25,514 nt of DNA from Syntrophaceae bacterium (lineage in GTDB: Bacteria > Desulfobacterota > SM23-61). Shown here one piece after another: positions 1 through 6,297 of this stretch (the stretch's first letter is position 1; each line of letters starts with the position of its first letter). A program made the position numbers and the translations under genes. The notes under the pieces were generated by a model. That model had not been told where the DNA came from and did not search any database. It worked only from the letters and a program-made list of their open reading frames with translations. Location: assembly GCA_003154025.1 (NCBI GenBank), contig PMCE01000047.1, positions 15,963 to 41,476 of the forward strand, given 5' to 3'.

Positions 1-79
1 CGCGCACGACGTCCGATTGAATGAAGCGGATCAACGAGCCATCGATGAGCGGGACTTCCGCCGGGGGGAATTTTTTCAA
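1..79 (-). CDS. Possible 5' end of an unidentified gene running off the left edge
   Basis: On the minus strand an open frame starts at a TTG (79-77) and runs off the window, reading MKKFPPAEVPLIDGSLIRF and onward. An AGGAGA stretch lies about 11 bases upstream, which is rather long spacing. I do not recognise the protein from 26 residues. The plus strand is also open here as far as a stop at 104-106, so it could instead hold the C-terminus of a plus-strand gene. The minus reading is slightly preferred because it has a start with an SD-like sequence. If right, it is divergent from the TVP38 gene at 203. Confidence 0.3.
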   Translation of the reverse strand, partial: MKKFPPAEVPLIDGSLIRFIQSDVVR

Positions 80-100
80 AATACCATCTTTCTCCTGATA

Positions 101-122
101 AAATAAGTAATCCTCCTTATTT
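101..122. repeat. Short inverted repeat in the region before the TVP38 gene
   Basis: AAATAAG (101-107) and CTTATTT (116-122) are exact inverted arms around an 8-base loop. It lies in the AT-rich spacer upstream of the gene at 203 and could be an operator or chance. No clear -35/-10 pair was recognised. Confidence 0.3.
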
Positions 123-202
123 CCCGGAAGATTCCATCCGGGGACAATAAATAACCAAAGATTCCCTCGAAGAGGGGTCGGCACAGGGAAAGGATAGAAG
201 CC

Positions 203-901
203 ATGGCAAGAGAGGTCCGCCCGGCCGGGAGGGGCCGGAGAGGGGGAGTCCTCAAGGCGCTCCTGTTTTTGGCGTTCATCATCGCGGCCGTGTATGTCAT
301 CCGCTACACTCCGGCCGGAGAAATTTTTACTCAACAGGCCTTGGGCAAATTCCTTGACCAGGCCGGGTTCTGGGCCCCCCTGGTCTTCATCCTGGTTTAC
401 GCCGCCGCCGTCTGCATGTTCGTCCCCGGCAGTGTGGTGACGGCCCTGGGGGCGGCCCTCTTCGGTCCCTACTGGGGATTCCTGTATGTTTATGCCGGAG
501 CCATGATCGGCTCCAGCGTGGCTTTCTGGATCGGCAGAACCCTCGGCCGGGAGTTTGCCGCTTCGTTGATCGGGGATCGGTTGAAAAAGTATGATGAAGG
601 CGTGGAGCGCAACGGGTTTGCCACGGTCTTATACCTGAGGCTGATCTATTTCCCCTTCACCCCCATGAATTTCGGCATGGGGCTGACCAGGGTGAGGTTC
701 AGGGATTACTTCTGGGGAACCGCGCTGGGGATCCTCGTGGGGACCTTCATCCTGACCTTTTTCGTCGGGACGATCAAAGAGATATGGGTCGGAGGGGACT
801 GGGGCCAACTGATCTCTTTTAAGGTCTTCTTCTCCGTCGGGTTTTTTGTCTTCTCCCTCTTCATCCCCAAGATTATCCAGAAGATGAAAAGGGAGGGATG
901 A
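203..901 (+). CDS. TVP38/TMEM64 (VTT, DedA-like) family membrane protein
   Basis: An inner-membrane protein of 232 residues, the usual size for the family. A basic N-terminus (about residues 1-15) is followed by a hydrophobic segment at about 17-37. The VTT core follows, with FVPGSVVTALGAALFG near residue 73 and the glycine-rich stretch ending in FWIGRTLGRE near 108-118. Further hydrophobic helices lie near 165-190 and 200-222. Family members are proposed to act in lipid scrambling or small-molecule transport; the substrate is unknown. The ATG has an AAAGGA sequence about 9 bases upstream. It is followed 139 bases later by a pyridine nucleotide-disulfide oxidoreductase, a pairing often seen (some bacteria fuse the two), so they probably form an operon. 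Family identity is firm; function is not. Confidence 0.85.
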   Translation: MAREVRPAGRGRRGGVLKALLFLAFIIAAVYVIRYTPAGEIFTQQALGKFLDQAGFWAPLVFILVYAAAVCMFVPGSVVTALGAALFGPYWGFLYVYAGAMIGSSVAFWIGRTLGREFAASLIGDRLKKYDEGVERNGFATVLYLRLIYFPFTPMNFGMGLTRVRFRDYFWGTALGILVGTFILTFFVGTIKEIWVGGDWGQLISFKVFFSVGFFVFSLFIPKIIQKMKREG

Positions 902-903
902 AA

Positions 904-1021
904 TACTGGAATATTGGAAGAATGGAATAGTGGAAGATTGGGAAAACAACCCTCCGGATTTCTTTTCCCCGAGATTCCGTCATTCCAGTATTCCATCATT
1001 CCAACATTCCACCGTTCCGTT
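904..1021. repeat. Inverted pair of 8-base phased tandem repeats
   Basis: The spacer between the TVP38 and oxidoreductase genes contains TGGAA at 907, 915, 923 and 931 and TGGGA at 939, an exact 8-base period. The other arm has ATTCCAGT (982), ATTCCATC (990), ATTCCAAC (998), ATTCCACC (1006) and GTTCCGTT (1014), also an exact 8-base period, in the opposite orientation. The arms can pair in many registers, giving a long imperfect hairpin whose distal arm ends about 10 bases before the SD of the next gene. The second arm is continuously open in the reading frame of the following gene, which creates a false upstream start at 930. Confidence 0.8.
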
Positions 1022-1040
1022 TTTTCGAGGGGAGGTCGTC

Positions 1041-2501
1041 ATGGCTACGTATGATTTTGACATGGGAATCCTGGGAGGCGGGTCAGGGGGGTTGACGGTA
1101 GCGTCGGGATCGGCTCAACTGGGCGCCAAAACCCTGCTGGTGGAGAAGGAGAAGGAACTGGGCGGCGATTGCCTCCATTATGGGTGCGTTCCCAGCAAGA
1201 CTCTGATCCATACCGCTCACGTCTACCACCTGATGAAAAACGCGTCCCGGTTTGGGCTCCCCTCCGCAGGGGTGGGGCCCGTGGACTTTCGAGAAGTGGC
1301 CGGGAGAATTCAATCGGTCATCCAGATCATCCAGAGACACGACTCCGAAGAGAGGTTCTGTAAATTGGGGGTTAAAGTGGAAATCGGGGAGCCATCCTTT
1401 GTCGATGAGCATTCGGTTCGTTTAAACGGGAAGACTCTTTCGGCAAAAAACTGGGTGATCGCCACCGGCTCCTCCCCGGCCGTCCCCTCGGTCCCCGGCC
1501 TGGACCAGACACCCTATGTGACCAACCGGGACCTTTTCTCCTTTGAAAGATTACCGGAATCCATGATCATCCTGGGGGCCGGTCCCATCGCCGCGGAGAT
1601 GGCCCAGGCCTTCTGCCGCCTCGGGACTCGGGTGGACGTGATCCAAAGGTCCGACCAGATTCTGAGTAACGAGGATCAGGACCTGGCCGACCAAGTCATG
1701 AAAGTTCTGGAAGGCGAGGGGGTGGTTTTCCACATGAACACCTCCATCCTAAGCGCCCGGGACCTGGGTCGGGAAAGAGAAGTACGGATCAAGACTAAAG
1801 AGGGGGAGACGATATCCCTGCGAGCCGAGGCTCTCCTGGCGGCCCTGGGGAGGGAGGCCAATCTGAAAGGAATGAACCTGGAGGGGATCGGGGTTCCCTA
1901 TGACGATAAGGGATTGAAGCTGGACGAGAGGCTGAGGACGAATCACCGGCACATCTACGGGGCCGGGGACGTCACCGGAACCCATCAGTTCACCCATGCG
2001 GCCGGATATGAAGGGGGGATCGTGGTCAGCAATGTCATTTTCCACCTCCCGCGAAAAGTTGACTATACCTATCTGCCCTGGTGCACCTATACTCAACCCG
2101 AGCTGGCCAGCATCGGAATGAACGAAAAAAGAGCCAAGGCTGCGGGGGTTGAGTATGAAGTCTGGGCCGAAGAGTTCAAGGACAATGACCGCAGCCTGGC
2201 CGAAGGGGAGCATGTGGGGAAGATTAAGATGCTCCTGGATAAAAAAGGAAAACCCCTGGGCGTTCAGATCCTGGGCCCGAGAGCCGGAGACCTGGTATGC
2301 GAGTGGGTCGCTGCGTTGAACGGAGGGATCAAGCCCATGACCCTGGCGGCGGCAGTCCATCCTTATCCCACCCTCGGGGAGATCAATAAGAAAGTTGCCG
2401 GCACGTACCTCTCCAGCAAGATCTTTTCCGAACGGGTGAAGAAAGGCCTCCGATTCTTCTTCCATCTGCGGGGGCGGGCCTGCGGGCCGGGCGAAAGTTA
2501 G
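1041..2501 (+). CDS. FAD-dependent pyridine nucleotide-disulfide oxidoreductase (mercuric reductase/dihydrolipoamide dehydrogenase-like)
   Basis: A 486-residue flavoprotein, full length for the class I disulfide reductase family. The N-terminal FAD-binding GGGSGG is at residues 12-17 and the redox pair is Cys44/Cys49 in GGDCLHYGCVPSKT. A second dinucleotide-binding stretch (IILGAGPIAAEMAQ) lies in the middle, FAD-contacting YGAGDVTG comes later, and the C-terminal dimerisation domain carries HPYPTLGEI with the catalytic-type His. There is no N-terminal heavy-metal domain and no C-terminal Cys pair, so true mercuric reductase activity is not supported. Lipoamide dehydrogenase is also unlikely without E2 partners nearby. 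The ATG at 1041 is chosen over 930 because it has GGGGAGG just upstream and begins the conserved fold; the 37 extra residues come from repeat DNA. Probably co-transcribed with the TVP38 gene. The substrate is unknown. Confidence 0.85.
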   Translation: MATYDFDMGILGGGSGGLTVASGSAQLGAKTLLVEKEKELGGDCLHYGCVPSKTLIHTAHVYHLMKNASRFGLPSAGVGPVDFREVAGRIQSVIQIIQRHDSEERFCKLGVKVEIGEPSFVDEHSVRLNGKTLSAKNWVIATGSSPAVPSVPGLDQTPYVTNRDLFSFERLPESMIILGAGPIAAEMAQAFCRLGTRVDVIQRSDQILSNEDQDLADQVMKVLEGEGVVFHMNTSILSARDLGREREVRIKTKEGETISLRAEALLAALGREANLKGMNLEGIGVPYDDKGLKLDERLRTNHRHIYGAGDVTGTHQFTHAAGYEGGIVVSNVIFHLPRKVDYTYLPWCTYTQPELASIGMNEKRAKAAGVEYEVWAEEFKDNDRSLAEGEHVGKIKMLLDKKGKPLGVQILGPRAGDLVCEWVAALNGGIKPMTLAAAVHPYPTLGEINKKVAGTYLSSKIFSERVKKGLRFFFHLRGRACGPGES

Positions 2502-2585
2502 AAATGCGGAATTCGGAATGGGGAATGCGGAATGAAAGCGCGGGAAGTTGCCACGGGAACCGCAGGCCGAAATTTACAATCCGCG

Positions 2586-2614
2586 TTGAAAGAGCCCCCT
2601 CCATGCGTTATAAT
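2586..2614 (+). promoter_or_regulatory. Predicted sigma-70-type promoter for the ferredoxin-like operon
   Basis: TTGAAA (2586-2591), a 17-base spacer, then TATAAT (2609-2614). It would give a leader of about 210 bases before the gene at 2834. The -10 hexamer is perfect and the spacing ideal. It is a sequence match only. Confidence 0.5.
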
Positions 2615-2640
2615 GAAGCAAAATTACGGGGAAGCTTCTT

Positions 2641-2671
2641 ATAACCTACCTCCATCCAATCGTTAGGTTAT
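2641..2671. promoter_or_regulatory. 8-base inverted repeat, possible operator or leader hairpin
   Basis: ATAACCTA (2641-2648) and TAGGTTAT (2664-2671) are perfect inverted arms 15 bases apart, beginning 26 bases past the predicted -10. This position suits a repressor site or an RNA hairpin in the leader. No regulator gene is adjacent, so the role is unproven. Confidence 0.4.
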
Positions 2672-2777
2672 CAGGACAAACCAATCCAGCCAGGATGAAT
2701 TCTGAAACCGGGAAGGGCCGGGAGCTTTTCTCCTGCGGCTGATCTCGTATCAGGTTCTTGCGTAGGAGGTCCAAGCA

Positions 2778-2837
2778 ATGAATTTCGAAATCCGAATCCA
2801 GCATTCCACATTTTCGGGGGGAGTGTTGGGGGTATGA
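2778..2837 (+). CDS. 19-codon leader ORF overlapping the next start (ATGA)
   Basis: An AGGAGG (2764-2769) sits 8 bases before an ATG at 2778, the best SD in this spacer. The frame reads MNFEIRIQHSTFSGGVLGV and stops at 2835-2837, overlapping the ATG of the ferredoxin-like gene (2834) as ATGA. The arrangement is typical of translational coupling. The body of the ORF resembles the ATTCCA-type repeat seen at 982-1021, so it may have arisen from repeat DNA. Whether the peptide itself matters is unknown. Confidence 0.4.
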   Translation: MNFEIRIQHSTFSGGVLGV

Positions 2838-3643
2838 AAATAGACAAGGAAAAATGTGTCGGCTGCGGGAACTGTCATGCCGTCTGTACCATGGGGGCCA
2901 TATGCCTGGAGGAAGACGGGAAATCGGCGGTGAATCAGGATGAGTGCGTGGAGTGCAACACCTGTTACCGGGTTTTGCGGAACGAGGGCTATGCTCCCTG
3001 GTTTGTCCGGGCGATCCGCAAGGTCCTGTCCACCTTCCGCTTGGGATACCTGGCGGAGGTGGATGTTTGTCCCACCGGCGCCCTGACCCCTCCGGAATTG
3101 GAATGGCCGAGAAACCTCCGGGCGGCCTTCAGCGACGTTTCCGTGCCCCACGCGGGAACGGGCCTCGCCGGCCGGGGAACCGAGGAGATCAAGACCAACG
3201 AGGTGACCGGAAGGATCCGGAGAGGGGAAGCCGGGATCGTGGTCGAATTGGGGCGACCGGGAATCGGGGCCACTTTTCGGGATGTGGAAAAAGTCGCCAT
3301 GGCCATGGCCAGGGTAGGGCCCTTCTTTGAGCCCATGAATCCGGTGACCCAACTGATGACCGACCCCCGGACCGGGAAGATGAAAGAAGAGATCCTGGGA
3401 GAAAAGGTCCTTTCGGCGATCATCGAGATGAAAGTCACCAAGGATAAAATTCCCGATGCCTTCAAGGCATTGGAAGAGGCGCAGAAGGAAGTCGATACGG
3501 TGATCAGCGTCGGGATCTCCTCCCGATGCCTCCCGGATGGCACAGTTCCCCATGAAGAATGGGTGAGGAAACTCGGCTACCGCCTTTCTCCCAACGGAAA
3601 AACGAATCTCGGATTGGGCCGGCCCCGGTTCCAGGAGGATTAA
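2834..3643 (+). CDS. 4Fe-4S ferredoxin-like protein with uncharacterised C-terminal domain
   Basis: A 269-residue protein. Residues 1-80 form a two-cluster ferredoxin fold: Cys8, 11, 14 and 18 make the first C-x2-C-x2-C-x3 group, and Cys38, 41 and 44 plus Cys79-Pro80 make the second. The second group is unusual: about 34 residues, including an amphipathic stretch near 53-72, separate Cys44 from Cys79, where ordinary ferredoxins have three. The rest (about 95-269) is a domain I do not recognise, with one Cys near 235. It likely transfers electrons in the cytoplasm; the partner is unknown. It is followed after two bases by the gene at 3646, with an AGGAGG inside its own last codons, so the pair is almost surely one operon and probably one complex. 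The start at ATG 2834 is supported by the ATGA overlap with a leader ORF. Confidence 0.75.
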   Translation: MKIDKEKCVGCGNCHAVCTMGAICLEEDGKSAVNQDECVECNTCYRVLRNEGYAPWFVRAIRKVLSTFRLGYLAEVDVCPTGALTPPELEWPRNLRAAFSDVSVPHAGTGLAGRGTEEIKTNEVTGRIRRGEAGIVVELGRPGIGATFRDVEKVAMAMARVGPFFEPMNPVTQLMTDPRTGKMKEEILGEKVLSAIIEMKVTKDKIPDAFKALEEAQKEVDTVISVGISSRCLPDGTVPHEEWVRKLGYRLSPNGKTNLGLGRPRFQED

Positions 3644-3645
3644 AC

Positions 3646-4281
3646 ATGACCAATACGCTTCATCGAAGGGGTACCCCGGACAGTCTGAAGAATGACTATG
3701 TGCTCTTTTTTCTTCCGGCCAAGAAGGTAAACGCGAATGGGTCAGGCTCCAAGATACAGGAATTCATGCGCATCTGCCTCAAATACGGAACGGTCAACAT
3801 GGGTGACGGCCGCCAGGGGAGTGTTCTGAGGGACGGCGTAGACCTGCAGAAATACATCGCCGATAAAAAAGACGGGGAGATGGCCGCGGCGGTCTTTACC
3901 GATCTGGATACTCTCCAAAAGGTCATCGAAGAGCTGATCCGGGCGGACCTGGGGATTTCCATCAATGTCAGCGGCCTTCTGCAAGAGGTCCAGGGCTGCT
4001 GCCGCAAGGCGGGGATCGAACGCCACAGCGTGGAGCATTCTCTCGGGATCTGGGGGGCCAAAGACCGGCTTCCCGAGCGCGAGGTTCTGGAAGTCAATAC
4101 TCTGTGCGGCCACGGAATGGTTTCTTTCAACCTGATCCGGAAGATGTTAGAGTACGTGAAGCTGCGGCGGCTGACCGCCAAAAAGGCCGCGAACATCATG
4201 GCCAAATGCTGCGAGTGCGGCGCCTTCAACCCCGTCCGCGCCGAGCAGCTTCTGGAGAAGATGGTAAAAAGAGAATCCTAA
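3646..4281 (+). CDS. Unrecognised cysteine-rich protein paired with the ferredoxin-like gene
   Basis: A 211-residue soluble protein of no family I can name. The ATG at 3646 follows the upstream stop by two bases and has AGGAGG at 3633-3638. An upstream in-frame ATG at 3559 lies inside the preceding gene and is rejected. Visible features are a CC pair near residue 125 (GCCRKAG), a CGHGMVS motif near 155 and a KCCECGAFNP motif near residues 185-194, close to the C-terminus. The last two look like metal or Fe-S ligands because they sit in the most conserved-looking part. There is no signal peptide or membrane segment. Tight coupling to a 4Fe-4S protein suggests a redox or metallo-complex; the reaction is unknown. 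Confidence 0.7.
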   Translation: MTNTLHRRGTPDSLKNDYVLFFLPAKKVNANGSGSKIQEFMRICLKYGTVNMGDGRQGSVLRDGVDLQKYIADKKDGEMAAAVFTDLDTLQKVIEELIRADLGISINVSGLLQEVQGCCRKAGIERHSVEHSLGIWGAKDRLPEREVLEVNTLCGHGMVSFNLIRKMLEYVKLRRLTAKKAANIMAKCCECGAFNPVRAEQLLEKMVKRES

Positions 4282-4328
4282 CCTTTCTCCCCGCGGGGCA
4301 TCAAAGGTCAGAGAACGAGAGCCCGTAG

Positions 4329-4350
4329 GGGCGACCCCCCGTGGTCGCCC
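4329..4350. repeat. GC-rich hairpin (GTAGGGGCGACC type) after the cysteine protein gene
   Basis: GGGCGACC (4329-4336) and GGTCGCCC (4343-4350) are perfect 8-base arms with a 6-base loop, preceded by GTAG. There is no T-run, so it is more like a dispersed palindromic repeat than an intrinsic terminator. It sits between the genes ending at 4281 and starting at 4388. Confidence 0.55.
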
Positions 4351-4387
4351 TTGCAGGGGATCTTTCAATTCAGGAAGGGCTCAACAA

Positions 4388-5281
4388 ATGATTAAAGAAA
4401 GCCAGGGCAGGATCACCGAAGAATTCTATGCCCTCGGGAACCCGGGTCTCCCCGCCTATCTTCTCATGGGGAAATCCCCGGTCCTCTTCGACTCCGGAAT
4501 GACCTTCATGGGTCCCCTGTATCTTCAGGACCTGAAGAAATACCTCGGCGACCCAAACCGGCTAACCACCCTTTTCCTGACCCATTCCCATTTCGACCAC
4601 GTCGGGTCCGCCCCCTTTTTGAAGAGAAACATTCCTCGCCTGAAAATCGCCGCCGGAAAATCGGCCGCGGATATATTGAAGAGACCCAACGCGATCCAGC
4701 TGATCCAGAGCTTGAGCAAGCCCATGGAGGAGAAGTTCAAATCTCAGTTGGGCGACGCGGAGGTGACTTTTCAGGGACTGGACCTGGACCGGGCCCTGGA
4801 AGATGGGGAGGAGATCCGACTGGAGGATGGAACTACGATCCAGGTCATCACCACCCCCGGACACACACGGGACACGGTATGCTACTACATCCCCCGGCTG
4901 AAAGCCCTGGTGGGCGGGGAGGCGGCGGGGAGCTTCAACCGGCAGTTCGACGTGCGGCCGGTTTTCCTCTCCAGCTACGACGACTACCTCTCCTCCCTGG
5001 AGAAGCTCAAGAACCTGAAGATCGACGTGCTGCTCCTGGGCCACCATTACGCCCTGACCGGGGACGCCCAGGAAATGATTCCCAAGGCCATCGAAGCCAC
5101 ACGGACTTTCGGGCAGAGGATTGAAGATGAGCTGAAGGCCGCCGGCGGGAGCCAGGAGGTGGCGGTCAAGAGGATCTTCCAGGAAGACTACGTTGAGAAG
5201 AAGCTGATCGACCAGGAAGAGCGACCCTTCCTCATCAACCTCGCCGCCCAGGTCAAAGCCATCGCCGGGAGGAAGAAGTAG
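4388..5281 (+). CDS. MBL-fold metallo-hydrolase
   Basis: A 297-residue cytoplasmic metallo-beta-lactamase-fold protein. The metal-binding motif THSHFDHVG gives His66, His68, Asp70 and His71. A further His159 is in TTPGHTRDT and a C-terminal ligand His219/220 in LLGHHYAL. The residue that usually bridges the metals (Asp in a GD motif) appears to be replaced by Glu178 in VGGEAAG. The family covers glyoxalase II-like thioesterases, lactonases and RNases. The simple length and C-terminal helical part (about 225-297) fit a small-molecule hydrolase; the substrate is unknown. ATG 4388 is preceded by AGGAAGGG at a good distance. It is separated from the upstream operon by a hairpin repeat and is probably independently expressed. 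Confidence 0.85.
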   Translation: MIKESQGRITEEFYALGNPGLPAYLLMGKSPVLFDSGMTFMGPLYLQDLKKYLGDPNRLTTLFLTHSHFDHVGSAPFLKRNIPRLKIAAGKSAADILKRPNAIQLIQSLSKPMEEKFKSQLGDAEVTFQGLDLDRALEDGEEIRLEDGTTIQVITTPGHTRDTVCYYIPRLKALVGGEAAGSFNRQFDVRPVFLSSYDDYLSSLEKLKNLKIDVLLLGHHYALTGDAQEMIPKAIEATRTFGQRIEDELKAAGGSQEVAVKRIFQEDYVEKKLIDQEERPFLINLAAQVKAIAGRKK

Positions 5282-5313
5282 TCGATTTTTCCACCGAATC
5301 TTCCCAAAGCTCT

Positions 5314-5334
5314 CCTCCCTATGAAAAAGGGAGG
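5314..5334 (+). terminator. Hairpin after the MBL gene, weak terminator candidate
   Basis: CCTCCCT (5314-5320) and AGGGAGG (5328-5334) pair around a 7-base loop 30 bases past the stop, with outer CTC/GAG bases extending the stem through a bulge. Only a short ATTT follows, so termination would be weak. Confidence 0.35.
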
Positions 5335-5493
5335 ACGGGAGAGATTTCCGGGAAGGCCTCTTCAAAACGCTAAAGTGTTCCAAAATAGTTAGGCATCTTG
5401 AATGACCTCGCTCCGCTGGCTTCATCATGGTTTTTCAATTATGGACTCATCAATAACTTACCCCCGATTTCCGAATGAAAAGGAGGATACAAA

Positions 5494-5856
5494 GTGATCC
5501 AGGTAAAAGAATACAACCATATCGGGGTCGTGGTCAGGAATCTGGAGGTCTGCAAGGAGTTTTATGGAACGCTGCTGGGTCTGAAGACTATACCCCGGCC
5601 GCCCTTCAATTTCCCCGGCCACTGGTACCAGGTCGGCCCCCGTTGTCAACTTCACCTGATGGTTTACGATGAGACCATCCCCAAGACCATGCGCCACATC
5701 GCCCTGGAAGTCGAGAATTTCGAGGAGACGGTAAAAGAGCTAAAGGGAAAAAAGATTGAAATCGTCCAGGGGCCGGGCAAGCGCCATGATGGTTCCGATT
5801 ATCTTTTCTGCCAGGACCCGGATGGGAACCTGGTGGAGATCACCCACCACCGGTAA
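5494..5856 (+). CDS. VOC (glyoxalase/dioxygenase superfamily) protein
   Basis: A 120-residue single vicinal-oxygen-chelate protein with two beta-alpha-beta-beta-beta repeats. The first opens YNHIGVVVRNLEVCKEFY (His10 a likely metal ligand). The second opens MRHIALEVENFEE and ends DPDGNLVEITHHR, where the Glu is the usual ligand. The family includes glyoxalase I, methylmalonyl-CoA epimerase, fosfomycin-resistance enzymes and extradiol dioxygenases; the sequence alone does not choose among them. The start is GTG at 5494 with AGGAGG at 5481-5486, seven bases away, which is decisive. The gene stands alone, about 210 bases after the MBL gene and on the same strand. Confidence 0.85.
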   Translation: MIQVKEYNHIGVVVRNLEVCKEFYGTLLGLKTIPRPPFNFPGHWYQVGPRCQLHLMVYDETIPKTMRHIALEVENFEETVKELKGKKIEIVQGPGKRHDGSDYLFCQDPDGNLVEITHHR

Positions 5857-5863
5857 AACCTAA

Positions 5864-5887
5864 ACTCTCCGAGTTATCCAGGAGAGT
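5864..5887 (+). terminator. Hairpin after the VOC gene
   Basis: ACTCTCC (5864-5870) and GGAGAGT (5881-5887) are perfect arms with a 10-base loop, starting 8 bases past the stop. There is no clean T-run, so only a weak terminator candidate. Confidence 0.35.
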
Positions 5888-5961
5888 CCAGACGATCTTT
5901 CCTAAACCCCCGCATGAAAACGGCAGTCGCCGGTCACAGCGTCGAGCAAACCACCCTATTC

Positions 5962-5996
5962 TTGACAGTTGACCTGTTTATGGACTATATTTAGTC
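5962..5996 (+). promoter_or_regulatory. Promoter with overlapping operator-like repeat for the Phd/ParE module
   Basis: A consensus TTGACA (5962-5967) and TATATT (5986-5991, 18-base spacer) lie about 30 bases upstream of the antitoxin ATG. GACTA (5983-5987) and TAGTC (5992-5996) form an inverted repeat straddling the -10. Antitoxins of this type usually bind such a site to autorepress; that part is inference from the family. Confidence 0.6.
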
Positions 5997-6021
5997 ATAT
6001 CCATGAGATGGAGGTTCGCCC

Positions 6022-6297
6022 ATGAAACTGTCCAGCCAGATCAAGCCAATCAGTTACCTGAAGGCTCATGCCGCCGAAATCGTAAGGAACCTGAACGAAC
6101 ACCAGGAGCCGCTGGTCATCACCCAGAACGGTGAAGCCAAGGTGGTCATACAGGACATCGGAAGCTACGAGCAAACCCAGGAAACATTGGCTCTTCTGAA
6201 AATCCTGGCGCTCGGGACCCGTCAAATTGGGGAAGGCAAGGTCCAACCCGCTGAGGATGTGATCAAACGTCTGCGCGAGCGACGGGAGGCTCACTGA
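6022..6297 (+). CDS. Phd/YefM-family type II antitoxin
   Basis: A 91-residue antitoxin. The N-terminus (KPISYLKAHAAEIVRNLNE) and the following EPLVITQNGEAKVVIQDI are the standard Phd/YefM DNA-binding dimer fold. The charged C-terminus (about 60-91) would wrap and neutralise the toxin. ATG 6022 is preceded by GGAGG. The stop overlaps the toxin ATG by one base (TGATG), the classic antitoxin-toxin coupling. A promoter with an inverted repeat at the -10 lies directly upstream, consistent with autoregulation. The module marks the left border of the accessory region. Confidence 0.85.
   Translation: MKLSSQIKPISYLKAHAAEIVRNLNEHQEPLVITQNGEAKVVIQDIGSYEQTQETLALLKILALGTRQIGEGKVQPAEDVIKRLRERREAH

Larger units (their letters stand above)
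2502..2777. other. Intergenic region with 7-base phased repeat, promoter and palindrome
   Basis: Together with the short leader ORF at 2778-2837 this 276-base spacer makes a gap of over 300 bases without a full gene. It starts with GGAAT at 2508, 2515, 2522 and 2529 (exact 7-base period), a relative of the 8-base element at 904-1021. A consensus-like promoter (2586-2614) and an 8-base inverted repeat (2641-2671) follow. No other gene is supported. Confidence 0.6.

Noticed and set aside
76..300. Minus-strand 74-residue ORF across the start of the TVP38 gene
   Set aside because: It overlaps the well-supported membrane protein in antisense and has no recognisable pattern.
904..1021. CRISPR array
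   Set aside because: The repeats are about 5 conserved bases with a 3-base spacing, unlike the 25-40-base repeats and long spacers of CRISPR; no cas genes.
930..1040. N-terminal extension of the oxidoreductase to ATG 930
   Set aside because: The extra codons are ATTCC-type repeat DNA, there is no SD, and the ATG at 1041 has both SD and the family N-terminus.
1749..2465. Long antisense ORFs (also 2750-3553, 4562-5428, 7631-8485 and 12651-13784)
   Set aside because: They are mirror frames of strongly supported genes and lack domain motifs; long open antisense frames are common in GC-rich DNA.
1041..2501. Calling the oxidoreductase a true mercuric reductase (merA)
   Set aside because: No N-terminal metal-binding domain, no C-terminal Cys pair, and no mer genes nearby.
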